Positions 7,695-16,290 of a stretch of 45,079 nucleotides of DNA are shown piece by piece (within the stretch, counting starts at the first letter, position 1; each line of letters opens with the position of its first letter). The DNA comes from CAYORM01 sp964406375 (lineage in GTDB: Bacteria > Pseudomonadota > Alphaproteobacteria > DSM-16000 > Inquilinaceae): positions 1 to 45,079 of the forward strand of contig CAYORM010000021.1 of the NCBI GenBank assembly GCA_964406375.1, read 5' to 3'. The translations under genes were made by a program, and so were the position numbers. Under the pieces are notes generated by a model, which saw only the letters and a program-made list of their open reading frames with translations, did not search any database and had not been told where the DNA came from.

Positions 7695-8650
7695 GCGAAC
7701 CTCCCCTTTGTCACCCTTCCCCCTGAGGGGCGATCGCTCCCGGGCTCCGGCAGCGGCCCCAGCCCGGCCGCAAAGCGGCGCAGGCAGGCCAGGCCGAACT
7801 CGGTCGGGGTCACTGCCGGTCCGCGGTCATGCACCGCCTCGAGCGGCAGGCCGAGCCGCAGCGCCAGCGCCCGCTTGCCGTAGCACAGGAAATGCTCGAT
7901 CCCCTGCATGACGAAGGCGACCAGCGGCAGCAGCACGGCATAGAGCCGGTCGGCCTCGGCCTCGTCGCCGCGGGCCATTGCCGTCCAGATCCGCACCTGC
8001 AGATCGACCGCCTCGGGCGCCGGGATCAGCCCGGCGCAGCCGGCGCGTAGCGTGTCCGGCAGTTCGAGCCCGCCGCGACCATTGAAGACCGTGACCTCCC
8101 GATCGAGTCCGGCCAGCGCCTCGACGACCTTACGGATAGCGACGGCCGTCCCCTCGCCCTTGACCATCGCGACGTTCGGATGGGCCCGGCACAGTGTGCG
8201 CAGCCCGGCAGGCGACAGGCCGAAGCCCAGATACTCCGGCGCATTCTGGATCGCGACCGCGAGCGGCGCTCGGTCGGCGATCGTTCCGAAGAAACGGATG
8301 TACTCGATCTCCTCGCAGCCGCGTGCCGGCGGTGGCTGCAGGATTACGCAATCGGCGCCGATGGCCGCCGCCTCGCTCGCCATCTCCACTGCGGCCGCGG
8401 TGGAACCTTCCGCGACGGTGACGGCGAGGGGGGCGCGGCCGGCGAGATCCTCGGCCGCCCAGGCCGCGACGGCGAGGCGCTCGTCACGGCTGAGCTTGCC
8501 GACCTCCGTCGCGAGGCCGAGCACCGCGAGCCCCTGCGCGCCCGATGCCAGACAGACCTCGACCTGCCGGCGCATCAGCGCCCGGTCGAGCCGGCCGTCG
8601 GCATCGAAGAAGGCATAAAGGACCGGCCAGATGCCGCGCCGCCCGGTCAT
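7691..8650 (-). CDS. DapA-superfamily aldolase/dehydratase, likely for a 2-keto-3-deoxy sugar acid
   Basis: A 319-residue TIM barrel of the dihydrodipicolinate synthase/N-acetylneuraminate lyase superfamily. The Schiff-base Lys is about residue 164 (NVAMVKGEG). The canonical catalytic Tyr of the YNVP motif is replaced: the strand reads AVAIQNAPEYLGF with Gln135. Loss of that Tyr is known in L-2-keto-3-deoxyarabonate dehydratases (motif IQDAP in the Azospirillum enzyme, from memory), so a pentonate dehydratase or a retro-aldolase is likelier than lysine synthesis. TGAGGAGACG precedes the ATG. It sits in an operon with an aldose epimerase upstream and a methyltransferase downstream, divergent to the sugar cluster. 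Confidence 0.75.
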   Translation of the reverse strand: MTGRRGIWPVLYAFFDADGRLDRALMRRQVEVCLASGAQGLAVLGLATEVGKLSRDERLAVAAWAAEDLAGRAPLAVTVAEGSTAAAVEMASEAAAIGADCVILQPPPARGCEEIEYIRFFGTIADRAPLAVAIQNAPEYLGFGLSPAGLRTLCRAHPNVAMVKGEGTAVAIRKVVEALAGLDREVTVFNGRGGLELPDTLRAGCAGLIPAPEAVDLQVRIWTAMARGDEAEADRLYAVLLPLVAFVMQGIEHFLCYGKRALALRLGLPLEAVHDRGPAVTPTEFGLACLRRFAAGLGPLPEPGSDRPSGGRVTKGRFA

Positions 8651-8671
8651 CGTCTCCTCATCCCCCGGCGC

Positions 8672-9586
8672 TCATCCCCCCAGGCCGGCGCCGCCGATGC
8701 GCGGGACAAGCCGCATCCGCCCCTCCACCGTGGCGCCGGGCGGCAGGCTGATCGTGCCGGTGTCGCCGCGGCCGGCCGCTGCCATGTTGAAGGCGTCGGT
8801 GGAGTTGCTGACGGGCTCGACGCAGAAATAATCCTCGCCCGGCGGCGTGTAGATGACGAGGAAGTCGAGCGGGTGGTCGGCCGTCATCTCGAGCGCGGCG
8901 TCCCATTCCGGCCATTCGATGAGGGCGCGGCGGTCCCAGCCGAGAAAGCAATTGTCGCAGATATCCGTTGCCGGCCGCAGACCATGGCGCGGATCGCGGC
9001 CGGGCACCGGCTCCATCACCGCCACGGGCATCACCTCGGCATCGTTCATCCACATCTGGCTGACGGCGGCGGTGACGCGGCTTTCGGGCGTGCGGACGAA
9101 ATAGGGGTGGTGGCCCAGCCCGACCGGCATCGGCTCGGGACTGCGGTTCTCGATGGCGATCACCATGTCGAGGCCGTCCTCGACCAGCGCGATCCGCTGG
9201 CGGGCCGCATAGGCGAAGGGCCATTCATCGGCCGGGTGCTCATAGCCGATCTCGACCATGTCACCGCTGCGCTCCAGCACCGTCCAGGGGCACTGCCAGC
9301 CATGACCGTGCAGCGCATGGCGCTCGGGCAGAAAGTTCAGCGGCAGGGTGATGGTGCGGCCGCCGAAGGGAAAGCGCCCGTCGCGGATGCGGTTCGAATA
9401 GGGCGAGAGGGGGAAGGAGCCCATGCCCAGCGGGTTGCCCGCGGCAAGGTCGGCGGCCGAAGCGGGGCGGAACCACTGATAGGTCCGACCGTCGCGCTCG
9501 GTCCACCAGCGCGCTACCGAGCCGCCAATCCCCGGCACCACGTCGAGCCGCGTATCGCCGCGGGCGAGCGTCACCTTTTCGGTCAT
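8672..9586 (-). CDS. Aldose 1-epimerase family protein
   Basis: A 304-residue galactose-mutarotase-fold protein. Markers are GGSVARWW near the start, GSFPLSPYSNRIRDGRF (the Asn-Arg sugar-binding element), ALHGHGWQCPW (catalytic His region) and GLGHHPYFV (second His). The general-base Glu is probably in DYFCVEPVSNSTDAFN. It would interconvert alpha and beta anomers of the imported sugar so that the C1 dehydrogenase gets its substrate. GGGAGGAAGG precedes the ATG at 9586. First gene of the minus-strand operon, divergent from the sugar ABC genes and sharing their control region. Confidence 0.87.
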   Translation of the reverse strand: MTEKVTLARGDTRLDVVPGIGGSVARWWTERDGRTYQWFRPASAADLAAGNPLGMGSFPLSPYSNRIRDGRFPFGGRTITLPLNFLPERHALHGHGWQCPWTVLERSGDMVEIGYEHPADEWPFAYAARQRIALVEDGLDMVIAIENRSPEPMPVGLGHHPYFVRTPESRVTAAVSQMWMNDAEVMPVAVMEPVPGRDPRHGLRPATDICDNCFLGWDRRALIEWPEWDAALEMTADHPLDFLVIYTPPGEDYFCVEPVSNSTDAFNMAAAGRGDTGTISLPPGATVEGRMRLVPRIGGAGLGG

Positions 9587-9673
9587 CCTTCCTCCCGATC
9601 GACAGGCGCCACCATCGCCGCGGGCGCCGTCCGAAGCCGCCTGTCCCGGCGGCCTTCGTCGTGGCCAATCGTC

Positions 9674-9700
9674 TTGACGACGACGGAGCGAGTCCATACT
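9674..9700 (+). promoter_or_regulatory. Possible promoter of the sugar transport/catabolism cluster
   Basis: TTGACG (9674-9679) and CATACT (9695-9700) resemble -35 and -10 boxes, but the 15-base spacing is short. The area is a rare AT-rich island in this DNA and lies just before a palindromic operator. Confidence 0.35.
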
Positions 9701-9706
9701 GTTTTT

Positions 9707-9719
9707 ATTGTATGACAAT
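9707..9719. promoter_or_regulatory. Putative GntR/FCD operator in the divergent promoter region
   Basis: ATTGT-ATG-ACAAT is a perfect 13-bp palindrome. Its core TTGTATGACAA fits the TNGTNNNACNA pattern known for FadR-subfamily (FCD) GntR regulators. It lies between the divergent epimerase operon and the sugar ABC operon, about where transcription to the right would start. The cluster encodes exactly such a regulator at 12876. I saw no second copy in the window. Confidence 0.6.
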
Positions 9720-9756
9720 TGCGGTCGGAAACCAACCGGCCGCCTGGGAGCGAAGC

Positions 9757-10545
9757 GTGAGCGAAGCGGCGGAGAAGACGTACACCAACGTCGTCCGCAT
9801 GGACGGCATCCGCATGGCCTACGGCAAAGTCGTGGCCTTGCACGACGTCACGCTCGAGATCGGCCGGAACGAGATCGTCGGGCTGATCGGCGACAATGGC
9901 GCCGGCAAATCGACCCTCATCAAGATCATGACCGGCGTGGTGCGCCCGACCGGCGGCGATCTCTACATCCGCGACCGGAAGGTCGACTTCTCGCGCTATT
10001 CGGTGCGGCAGGCGCATGACTGGCGGATCGAGACGGTCTATCAGGAGAAGAGCCTCGGCGAGAAACAGCCGCTGTGGCGCAACTTCTTCGCCGGCCGGCA
10101 GATCACCAACCGCTTCGGCTTCATCGATGTCCGCCGACAGCGCGAGATCACCAACCACGTGCTGCGCGAGGAGATCGGCTTCCGTGGCATCGGCATCGAT
10201 GCCGACAGCCCGGTCAGCAAGTTGTCCGGCGGCGAGCGGCAGGGCGTGGCGATCGGCCGGGCGATGCATTTCGACGCCGACCTCATCGTGCTCGACGAGC
10301 CGACGGCGGCGCTGGCGATCAAGGAGGTGCGCAAGGTCCTGGACTTCATCGTCCGGATCAAGGAGTCCGGCCGCGCCTGCCTCTATATCGAGCACAACCT
10401 CGCCCATGTGCACGAGCTCGCCGACCGGCTGATCGTGCTCGACCGCGGCCAGGTGGCGAGCGTGATCCATCGCGGGGAGATGTCGCTGCACGACCTGCAG
10501 GACCATCTCCTGTCGCTGCAGCGGAAGAAGGGGCAGGCGGCATGA
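9757..10545 (+). CDS. Sugar ABC transporter ATP-binding protein (FrcA-like, CUT2 class)
   Basis: A single-domain ATPase of 262 residues. It has Walker A GDNGAGKSTLIK, Q-loop ETVYQEKSLG, signature KLSGGERQGVAIGRAM, Walker B LIVLDEPTAALAI and H-loop IEHNLAHV. Most CUT2 ATPases (RbsA/XylG) are fused doubles of about 500 residues; a single domain is the FrcA type. I chose GTG 9757 because GGGAG lies six bases upstream. The in-frame ATG at 9712 is inside the palindromic operator. First gene of the long plus-strand cluster. Confidence 0.85.
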   Translation: MSEAAEKTYTNVVRMDGIRMAYGKVVALHDVTLEIGRNEIVGLIGDNGAGKSTLIKIMTGVVRPTGGDLYIRDRKVDFSRYSVRQAHDWRIETVYQEKSLGEKQPLWRNFFAGRQITNRFGFIDVRRQREITNHVLREEIGFRGIGIDADSPVSKLSGGERQGVAIGRAMHFDADLIVLDEPTAALAIKEVRKVLDFIVRIKESGRACLYIEHNLAHVHELADRLIVLDRGQVASVIHRGEMSLHDLQDHLLSLQRKKGQAA

Positions 10546-11696
10546 CCGCGGTTCCGGCAGGTGGCAGGGTGCGCCCGAGTTTCGGGACCCGGCTGGCGGC
10601 GGTCGAGGGGCTGCCGATCCTCGCCGTCTTCCTGGTGATCCTCGCCGTCTTGATGATGGTGGCGCCGAACGCCTTCCTCGGCTACCGCACCTATCTGTCG
10701 ATCCTCGCCAACTACCAGCCGCAGATCATCTGCGCGCTGGGGCTGACGCTGGTGATCGCGGCGGGCGAGATCGACCTGTCCTTCCCCTCGATCATCACCC
10801 TGTCCTCGATCGTCTTCGCCGCCTTCTACCGCTTCGATCTCGTGCCCTGGATCCCCGGCATCCTGTCGGTGGTGCCGGGCCTCGGCTGGATCGCCGAGCC
10901 GATGGAACCCGAGACGCTGGCGGCGACCCAGGCGGCGCTGGCCTGGCTCGGCTTCGTCGTCGCGATCGCCGCCGGCGCGCTGTGCGGCTGGATCGCCGGC
11001 TTCATCGTGGCGCGCATCGGCATCCCGTCGATCATCGCGACGCTCGCCCTCTCCTTCGTCTGGCGGGGTCTTGCCGTGTTCCTCGCCGACGGCAGGCAAT
11101 ATGCGCTGCGCGGCTTCAACGAGACGCTGCTGTGGGACATCACGACCGGCCGGGTGCTCACCGGGCTGTTCGACACCGGCGTCGTGCTGCGCAAGCCCGA
11201 CGGCATCCCGATCCAGTTCCTCGTCGGCATCGTGCTCGCCGTGGTGCTGTGGTTCGTGCTGAACCGCCACCGCTTCGGCGAGGCCATCCTGTTCGTCGGC
11301 GACAACGCCAATGTCGCCCGGGTGATCGGCTTCGATGTCGCGCGCACGAAGATCCGGCTGTTCACGCTGATGGGGGCGCTGGCCGGGCTGTCGGGCGTCT
11401 TCCTGACCTCGGAGATCGAGAATTTCACGACGACACAGGGGCAGTCGACGCTGCTCGTCGTGATCGCCGCGGTGTTCATCGGCGGCACCTCGATCTTCGG
11501 CGGCGCCGGCTCGATCGTCGGCAGCTATATCGGGGTGCTGATCGTGACCGTGCTGCAGGTGGGCATGGTCGCCTCGGGCCTCGGGGGCGAGTTCGCCGAC
11601 ATGGTCATCGGTCTGGTCTTCATCGCGGCCGTCATCCTGCACATGGTGGTCGAGCGGCCGGACCGGCTGAAGGGGCTGGGGCTCGGCCGTGGCTGA
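10542..11696 (+). CDS. Sugar ABC transporter permease (FrcC/RbsC-like)
   Basis: A 384-residue polytopic permease with about ten helices. Markers are ALGLTLVIAAGEIDLSFPSI near residues 65-85 (the CUT2 permease signature, usually TGGIDLSVG), RIGIPSIIATLAL, and AVFIGGTSIFGGAGSIVGSYIG toward the C-terminus. Its ATG overlaps the ATPase stop codon by four bases. A somewhat longer loop of about 50 residues (DLVPWIPGILSVVPGLGWIAE onward) splits the first third, as in FrcC-type proteins. It forms the pore with the ATPase before it and the binding protein after it. Confidence 0.87.
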   Translation: MTAVPAGGRVRPSFGTRLAAVEGLPILAVFLVILAVLMMVAPNAFLGYRTYLSILANYQPQIICALGLTLVIAAGEIDLSFPSIITLSSIVFAAFYRFDLVPWIPGILSVVPGLGWIAEPMEPETLAATQAALAWLGFVVAIAAGALCGWIAGFIVARIGIPSIIATLALSFVWRGLAVFLADGRQYALRGFNETLLWDITTGRVLTGLFDTGVVLRKPDGIPIQFLVGIVLAVVLWFVLNRHRFGEAILFVGDNANVARVIGFDVARTKIRLFTLMGALAGLSGVFLTSEIENFTTTQGQSTLLVVIAAVFIGGTSIFGGAGSIVGSYIGVLIVTVLQVGMVASGLGGEFADMVIGLVFIAAVILHMVVERPDRLKGLGLGRG

Positions 11697-11793
11697 GCCC
11701 GGGCCGTCGCCCGTCGCGGTGGGGCGGCGTGCCTGCGCAGGCGGACACCGCGACACGAAGACGACGAAGAAGACAGGTGAAGGGAGGACGAGG

Positions 11794-12783
11794 ATGACCA
11801 GGATCTGGACCCTTCTTGGCTGCGCCACGGCGGCGGTCGCGCTGGCAGCCGCTGCGCCGGCTGTGGCGCAGGAGAAGATCGGCGAGGGGGTCACCATCTA
11901 CATGCAGATGGGTGGCCAGCCGGGCGAGCCGCCGGTGCTGCCGCGCACCAATGGCGCGGTCGCCGCGGCTGAGGCGCTGGGCGCAACCCTCTATGAGCAG
12001 TATTCGAGCTGGCAGCCGGAGACGATGCTGGCGCAGTTCCGCGAGGCGGTCGCGGCGCAGCCGGACTGCATCGTCATCATGGGCCATCCCGGCAACGACG
12101 CTTTCGCCGATCTCGTGGCGGATGCCTTCGCCCAGGGCATCGTCGTCACCTCCGGCAATTCGCCGCTGACTGAGCTGCAGCCGCTCTACCAGCCGCAGGG
12201 CTTCGGCTATGCCGGTGTCGATCTCTACGAGGGCGGCGCCATCACCGCGCGCGGCATGCTGGCCGCCGGCCTGCAGCCGGGCGACCACGCCATGGTCTAC
12301 GGGCTGTTCAGCCAGGGCGATCGCGGCCTGTCCGACACCGGTCTCGCCGACACGCTCGAAGCCGCGGGGCTGCATGTCGACCGCATCGAGATGTCGGCCG
12401 AGGTCAATGCCAACCCGCCGGCGGCCATCCCGATCCTGGTTGGCTATCTGCAGGAGCACCCAGAAGTCCGGGCGATCGCGACCCAGCATGGCGGCGTCAC
12501 TGCGCAGCTGCCGGCGGTGATCGAGCAGGCCGGCACGGCCCCCGGCGAGATCATCGTCGGCGGCATCGACACCGACCCGAAGACCGTCCAGGCGGTCGTC
12601 GACGGCTACATCACCGCGACGCTCGACCAGCAGCTCTACCTGCAGGGTTTCCTGCCGGTGCTACAGTGCGTATTGAGCGTGAAGTATCAGATGGGCGGCA
12701 TGACGACCAACACGGCGGCCGGGACGCTGAACCCGGACAATGTCGAATCGTTGCTGCCGCTGATCGAGCAGGGCATCCGCTGA
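11794..12783 (+). CDS. Periplasmic sugar-binding protein (type I PBP)
   Basis: A 329-residue secreted protein. The signal peptide is residues 1-23 (TLLGCATAAVALAAAAPAVAQ, cleavage after AVA-Q). A ribose/xylose-binding-type fold follows: RTNGAVAAAEALGATLYEQYSSWQPETMLAQFREAVAAQPDCIVIMGHPG as the first lobe and GGIDTDPKTVQAVVDGYITATLDQQLYLQGF as the second. GGAGGACGAGG precedes the ATG. The ligand is not readable from sequence, but the catabolic genes that follow argue for an aldose. A strong stem-loop follows the stop codon. Confidence 0.87.
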   Translation: MTRIWTLLGCATAAVALAAAAPAVAQEKIGEGVTIYMQMGGQPGEPPVLPRTNGAVAAAEALGATLYEQYSSWQPETMLAQFREAVAAQPDCIVIMGHPGNDAFADLVADAFAQGIVVTSGNSPLTELQPLYQPQGFGYAGVDLYEGGAITARGMLAAGLQPGDHAMVYGLFSQGDRGLSDTGLADTLEAAGLHVDRIEMSAEVNANPPAAIPILVGYLQEHPEVRAIATQHGGVTAQLPAVIEQAGTAPGEIIVGGIDTDPKTVQAVVDGYITATLDQQLYLQGFLPVLQCVLSVKYQMGGMTTNTAAGTLNPDNVESLLPLIEQGIR

Positions 12784-12805
12784 GCGGCGGGGGCGCAGCA
12801 GGAGC

Positions 12806-12831
12806 GGCCGGACGGGGCATCCCGTCCGGCC
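12806..12831 (+). terminator. Perfect 11-bp stem-loop after the sugar-binding protein gene
   Basis: GGCCGGACGGG (12806-12816) and CCCGTCCGGCC (12821-12831) pair perfectly around a GCAT tetraloop, 23 bp after the stop codon. No U-tract follows. It may protect the 3' end of the transporter mRNA or attenuate read-through into the regulator and enzyme genes; this differential-expression role is inferred. Confidence 0.5.
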
Positions 12832-12875
12832 AGCGCCCGTCCGGCGGGTGGACCGGTGCGCCGAAGGGCAGGTGA

Positions 12876-13667
12876 ATGACAGGGTCCAAACCTCGCAGCC
12901 ATGATCCCGCGCGCCGGCGCCTGCATGCCCGGGTGGCGCACGAGATCGGCACGCGCATCATGCGCGGCGAGCTGAAGCCCGGCTCGGCCCTGCCGAACGA
13001 GACCGAGTATTCGGCGCAGTTCTCGGTCAGCCGGACGGCGCTGCGCGAGGCGATCAAGCTGCTCGCCGCCAAGGGGATGGTGGAATCCCGCCCCAAGACC
13101 GGAACGCGGGTGCGCCCGCGCGAGCAGTGGAACATGCTCGATCCCGACCTGCTCGGCTGGCAGATGAAGAGCCGTCCGGTCGCGCAGCTCGCCGCCGACC
13201 TGTTCGAGATCCGCGAGATCATCGAGCCGGCGGCGGCGGCGCTGGCCGCCCGTCGGGGCGAGCCTGCCGCAATCGAGCGCATCCGCTGCGCCTATGCCGA
13301 CATGGAGCGGCTCGCGCCCGATTACGAGGCAGCAATCGAGCCCGATCTGCGCTTTCACCTGTCGATCCTGGAGGCGACGGGCAACGAGCTGCTGCGCCCG
13401 CTGGGCGCCCTGATCGAAACGGCGCTGGAATCGAGCTTCCGGCTGACGAACTCGGCTCCGGGCGCAACCTTCAACTCGCTGCCGCGCCATGCCGCGGTGC
13501 TCGAGGCCATCCTCGCGCGCGACCCGCAGCGGGCGCGGCGTGCGATGAAAAAGCTACTCGACGACTCGATTCTCGATCTGCAAAGGGTCGTCGCCGCCTC
13601 CGTGGAGGGACAGGGGGCGGAAGAGACCGGAGACGGCGGCACGGCGCCCGTCGTCCCGGCCGCGTAA
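12876..13667 (+). CDS. GntR-family transcriptional regulator, FadR/FCD subfamily
   Basis: A 263-residue regulator. The winged helix-turn-helix is at residues 12-75 (VAHEIGTRIMRGELKPGSALPNE..., recognition helix SVSRTALREAIKLL, wing MVESRPKTGTRV). The FCD ligand domain follows (DLFEIREIIEPAAAALAA, then the metal/ligand Asp-His in EPDLRFHLSI, and His in RHAAVLEAIL). FCD regulators of this type respond to sugar acids or their keto-deoxy derivatives. Located between the transporter and the enzyme genes, it is the natural regulator of the cluster and probably binds the palindrome at 9707-9719. The start ATG has AGGGCAGG upstream. Confidence 0.87.
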   Translation: MTGSKPRSHDPARRRLHARVAHEIGTRIMRGELKPGSALPNETEYSAQFSVSRTALREAIKLLAAKGMVESRPKTGTRVRPREQWNMLDPDLLGWQMKSRPVAQLAADLFEIREIIEPAAAALAARRGEPAAIERIRCAYADMERLAPDYEAAIEPDLRFHLSILEATGNELLRPLGALIETALESSFRLTNSAPGATFNSLPRHAAVLEAILARDPQRARRAMKKLLDDSILDLQRVVAASVEGQGAEETGDGGTAPVVPAA

Positions 13668-13697
13668 CAAGAGCCGCCGGACCCGAGGACATCCCCG

Positions 13698-15434
13698 ATG
13701 ACCGATACCCCCAAGAAGAAGACCTTCCGTTCGGCGAGCTGGTTCGGAAAGGCGGACAAGGACGGCTTTCTGCACCGGAGCTGGATGCGCAACCAGGGCC
13801 TGCCCGACCACGTCTTCGACGGGCGGCCGGTGATCGGCATCTGCAACACCTTCTCGGAGCTGACGCCGTGCAACGCGCATTTCCGCCAGATCGCGGAGTA
13901 TGTGAAGCGCGGCATCTGGGAAGCTGGCGGCTATCCGGTCGAATTCCCGGTCTTCTCCACGGGCGAGTCGAATCTGCGGCCGACCGCCATGCTGTTCCGC
14001 AACCTCGCGGCGATGGATGTCGAGGAGGCGATCCGCGGCAATCCGATCGACGGCGTCGTGCTGCTGACCGGCTGTGACAAGACCACCCCGGCCCTCGTCA
14101 TGGGCGCCGCGAGCTGTGACATCCCGGCGATCGTCGTCTCCGGCGGGCCGATGCTCAACGGCCGCTACAAGGGCGAACTGCTCGGCTCGGGCACCGGCGT
14201 CTGGAAGCTCGACGCCGATGTGAAGGGCGGCGTGATCAGCCTGCAGGAATTCATGGCGGCCGAGGCGGCGATGTCGCGCTCCGCCGGCCACTGCATGACG
14301 ATGGGCACCGCATCCACGATGGCCTCGATGGCCGAGGCGCTGGGTCTGACGCTCACTGGCAACGCCGCGATCCCAGCGGTGGATTCGCGCCGCTACGTCC
14401 TCGCCCATATGTCGGGCCGCCGCATCGTCGAGATGGTGCATGAGGATCTGCGCATCTCGAAGATCCTGACGCGCGAGAATTTCTGCAACGCGGTCCGGGT
14501 GAACGGCGCCATCGGCGGCTCGACCAACGCCGTCATCCACCTGCTGGCGATCGCCGGCCGTCTCGGCATCGACTTCACGCTCGATGACTGGGACCGCTTC
14601 GGGCAGGACGTGCCGACGCTCGTCGACCTGCAGCCCTCGGGCCGCTTCCTGATGGAGGACTTCTACTACGCCGGCGGCGTTCCGGCGGTGATCCGGGAAC
14701 TGGGTGAGCACGACCTCCTGTTCCGCGATGCACCCACCGTGTCCGGCCAGTCGATCTGGGAGAACAACAAGGACGCGCCGAACTGGAACCGCGAGGTCAT
14801 CCGCGACTGGGACAACCCGCTGGTCCGCCAGGGCGGCATCGCCGTCCTGAAGGGCAATCTCGCGCCCGATGGTGCGGTGCTGAAGCCCTCGGCCGCCACG
14901 CCCGAGCTGATGACCCATCGCGGCCGCGCCGTGGTCTTCGAATCGATCGAGGATTACAAGGCCAAGATCAACGACCCGGATCTCGACATCGACGAGACCT
15001 GCGTCATGGTGCTGAAGAATTGCGGCCCGAAGGGTTATCCGGGCATGGCCGAGGTCGGCAACATGGCGCTGCCGCCGAAGGTGCTGGCCAAGGGCGTGCG
15101 CGACATGGTCCGCATCTCGGACGCACGGATGAGCGGCACCGCCTACGGGACGGTGGTGCTGCACGTGGCGCCGGAAGCGGCGGCCGGCGGGCCGCTGGCG
15201 CTGGTGCGCAATGGCGACATGATCACGCTCGACGTCCCCAACCGCGTGCTGCGTATCGAGGTCTCGGATGAGGAGCTCGCCGAGCGGCGCAAGAGCTGGG
15301 CGCCGCCCGTCCACGAGATGAAGGGCGGCTGGCAGTCGCTTTATGTCGAGCATGTGATGCAGGCGAACAAGGGCGCCGATCTCGACTTCCTGGTCGGGAT
15401 GCGTGGCCACACGGTGAAGCGGGAAAGCCATTGA
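13698..15434 (+). CDS. IlvD/EDD-family sugar-acid dehydratase (L-arabinonate dehydratase-like)
   Basis: A 578-residue dehydratase whose sequence runs closely parallel to rhizobial L-arabinonate dehydratase (comparison from memory). It keeps the [2Fe-2S] cysteines Cys58 (ELTPCN), Cys126 (TGCDKTTP) and Cys199 (AGHCMTMGTASTM). Lys128 next to the metal and the catalytic Ser in ARMSGTAYG near residue 480 are also kept. Other markers are NAVRVNGAIGGSTNAVIH and NCGPKGYPGMAEVGNM. It should dehydrate an aldonate to a 2-keto-3-deoxy acid in the cytoplasm. Members act on L-arabinonate, D-xylonate, D-galactonate or D-fuconate, so the exact sugar is open. It follows gntR by 30 bp. Confidence 0.87.
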   Translation: MTDTPKKKTFRSASWFGKADKDGFLHRSWMRNQGLPDHVFDGRPVIGICNTFSELTPCNAHFRQIAEYVKRGIWEAGGYPVEFPVFSTGESNLRPTAMLFRNLAAMDVEEAIRGNPIDGVVLLTGCDKTTPALVMGAASCDIPAIVVSGGPMLNGRYKGELLGSGTGVWKLDADVKGGVISLQEFMAAEAAMSRSAGHCMTMGTASTMASMAEALGLTLTGNAAIPAVDSRRYVLAHMSGRRIVEMVHEDLRISKILTRENFCNAVRVNGAIGGSTNAVIHLLAIAGRLGIDFTLDDWDRFGQDVPTLVDLQPSGRFLMEDFYYAGGVPAVIRELGEHDLLFRDAPTVSGQSIWENNKDAPNWNREVIRDWDNPLVRQGGIAVLKGNLAPDGAVLKPSAATPELMTHRGRAVVFESIEDYKAKINDPDLDIDETCVMVLKNCGPKGYPGMAEVGNMALPPKVLAKGVRDMVRISDARMSGTAYGTVVLHVAPEAAAGGPLALVRNGDMITLDVPNRVLRIEVSDEELAERRKSWAPPVHEMKGGWQSLYVEHVMQANKGADLDFLVGMRGHTVKRESH

Positions 15435-15483
15435 GACCCTACCCGTCTCGTACCGCCTGCCGTGAAGCCAACCGGGATCTGAG

Positions 15484-16260
15484 ATGACCGAATTCGCGAC
15501 CTACCCGTCGCTGCGCGACCGCTCGGTGTTCATCACCGGTGGCGCGCAGGGCATCGGCGAGAGCCTCGTCGAGCATTTCGCCCGTCAGGGTGCCCGCGTC
15601 GCCTTCATCGACATCGCTGATGACAGCGCGCATGCGCTGGTCGATCGGCTCGCCGGTGAGGGGCTGGCGGCGCCGCATTACGCCCATTGCGATGTCCGCG
15701 ACATCGCGGCGCTGCGGCAGGTGATCGCCGATGCGGCGGCGGCAGTCGGGCCGTTCACCGTGCTCGTCAACAACGCCGCCAACGACCAGCGCCACGCGCC
15801 GGAGACGGTCGAGCCCGATTATTGGGACGAGCGCTTCGCGACCAATCTGCGCCACCAGTTCTTCGCCGCCCAGGCGGTGATGCCGATGATGCGCGAGGCC
15901 GGCGGCGGCTCGATCATCAATTACGGCTCGATCTCCTGGCGGCTGAAGATGGGCGGCATGCCGGCCTACACGGCCGCCAAGGCGGCGGTGGAAGGGTTGA
16001 CCCGGGGCCTCGCGCGCGACTGGGGCCCGCACCGTATCCGGGTCAACAGCATCCTCCCCGGCTGGGTGATGACCCAGCGCCAGCTCGATCTGTGGGTGAC
16101 GCCGGAGGGCATCGCCGAACTCGAGCGCGGCCAGGTGCTGCCGGGTCGCGTGCTGCCGCCCGACCTCGCCCGGATGACGCTGTTCCTCGCCGCGGCCGAC
16201 AGCGCGATGATCAGCGGCCAGAGCTTCGTCGTCGATGGCGGCTGGGCGACGGGCCTCTAG
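15484..16260 (+). CDS. SDR-family aldose 1-dehydrogenase (XylB-like)
   Basis: A 258-residue classical short-chain dehydrogenase. The cofactor motif is ITGGAQGIGESL, Asp follows the second strand (FIDIAD, suggesting NAD+), and NNAANDQRH is strand 4. The catalytic Ser-Tyr-Lys sits in NYGSISW, AYTAAKAAVEG. The opening TYPSLRDRSVFITGG, the unusual YWDERFATNLRHQFF and SISWRLKMGG all resemble Caulobacter D-xylose 1-dehydrogenase XylB (from memory). That supports C1 oxidation of an aldose to the lactone, which supplies the aldonate for the dehydratase upstream. No separate lactonase gene is seen; the lactone may open spontaneously. Confidence 0.8.
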   Translation: MTEFATYPSLRDRSVFITGGAQGIGESLVEHFARQGARVAFIDIADDSAHALVDRLAGEGLAAPHYAHCDVRDIAALRQVIADAAAAVGPFTVLVNNAANDQRHAPETVEPDYWDERFATNLRHQFFAAQAVMPMMREAGGGSIINYGSISWRLKMGGMPAYTAAKAAVEGLTRGLARDWGPHRIRVNSILPGWVMTQRQLDLWVTPEGIAELERGQVLPGRVLPPDLARMTLFLAAADSAMISGQSFVVDGGWATGL

Positions 16261-16290
16261 AAGCCCGCCCGGCAAGAAGGATACGAACCC

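Noticed and set aside
4932..7883. Very long plus-strand open frame antisense to the dpp-like operon
   Set aside because: Its product is Arg/Asp/Gln-rich low complexity with no domain, while the minus strand carries four textbook ABC transporter genes. Such frames are a by-product of the strong GC bias at third positions.
9712..9714. ATG 9712 as start of the sugar ABC ATPase
   Set aside because: It is the centre of the palindromic operator and has no ribosome binding site. GTG 9757 has GGGAG six bases ahead and fits the length of single-domain sugar ATPases.
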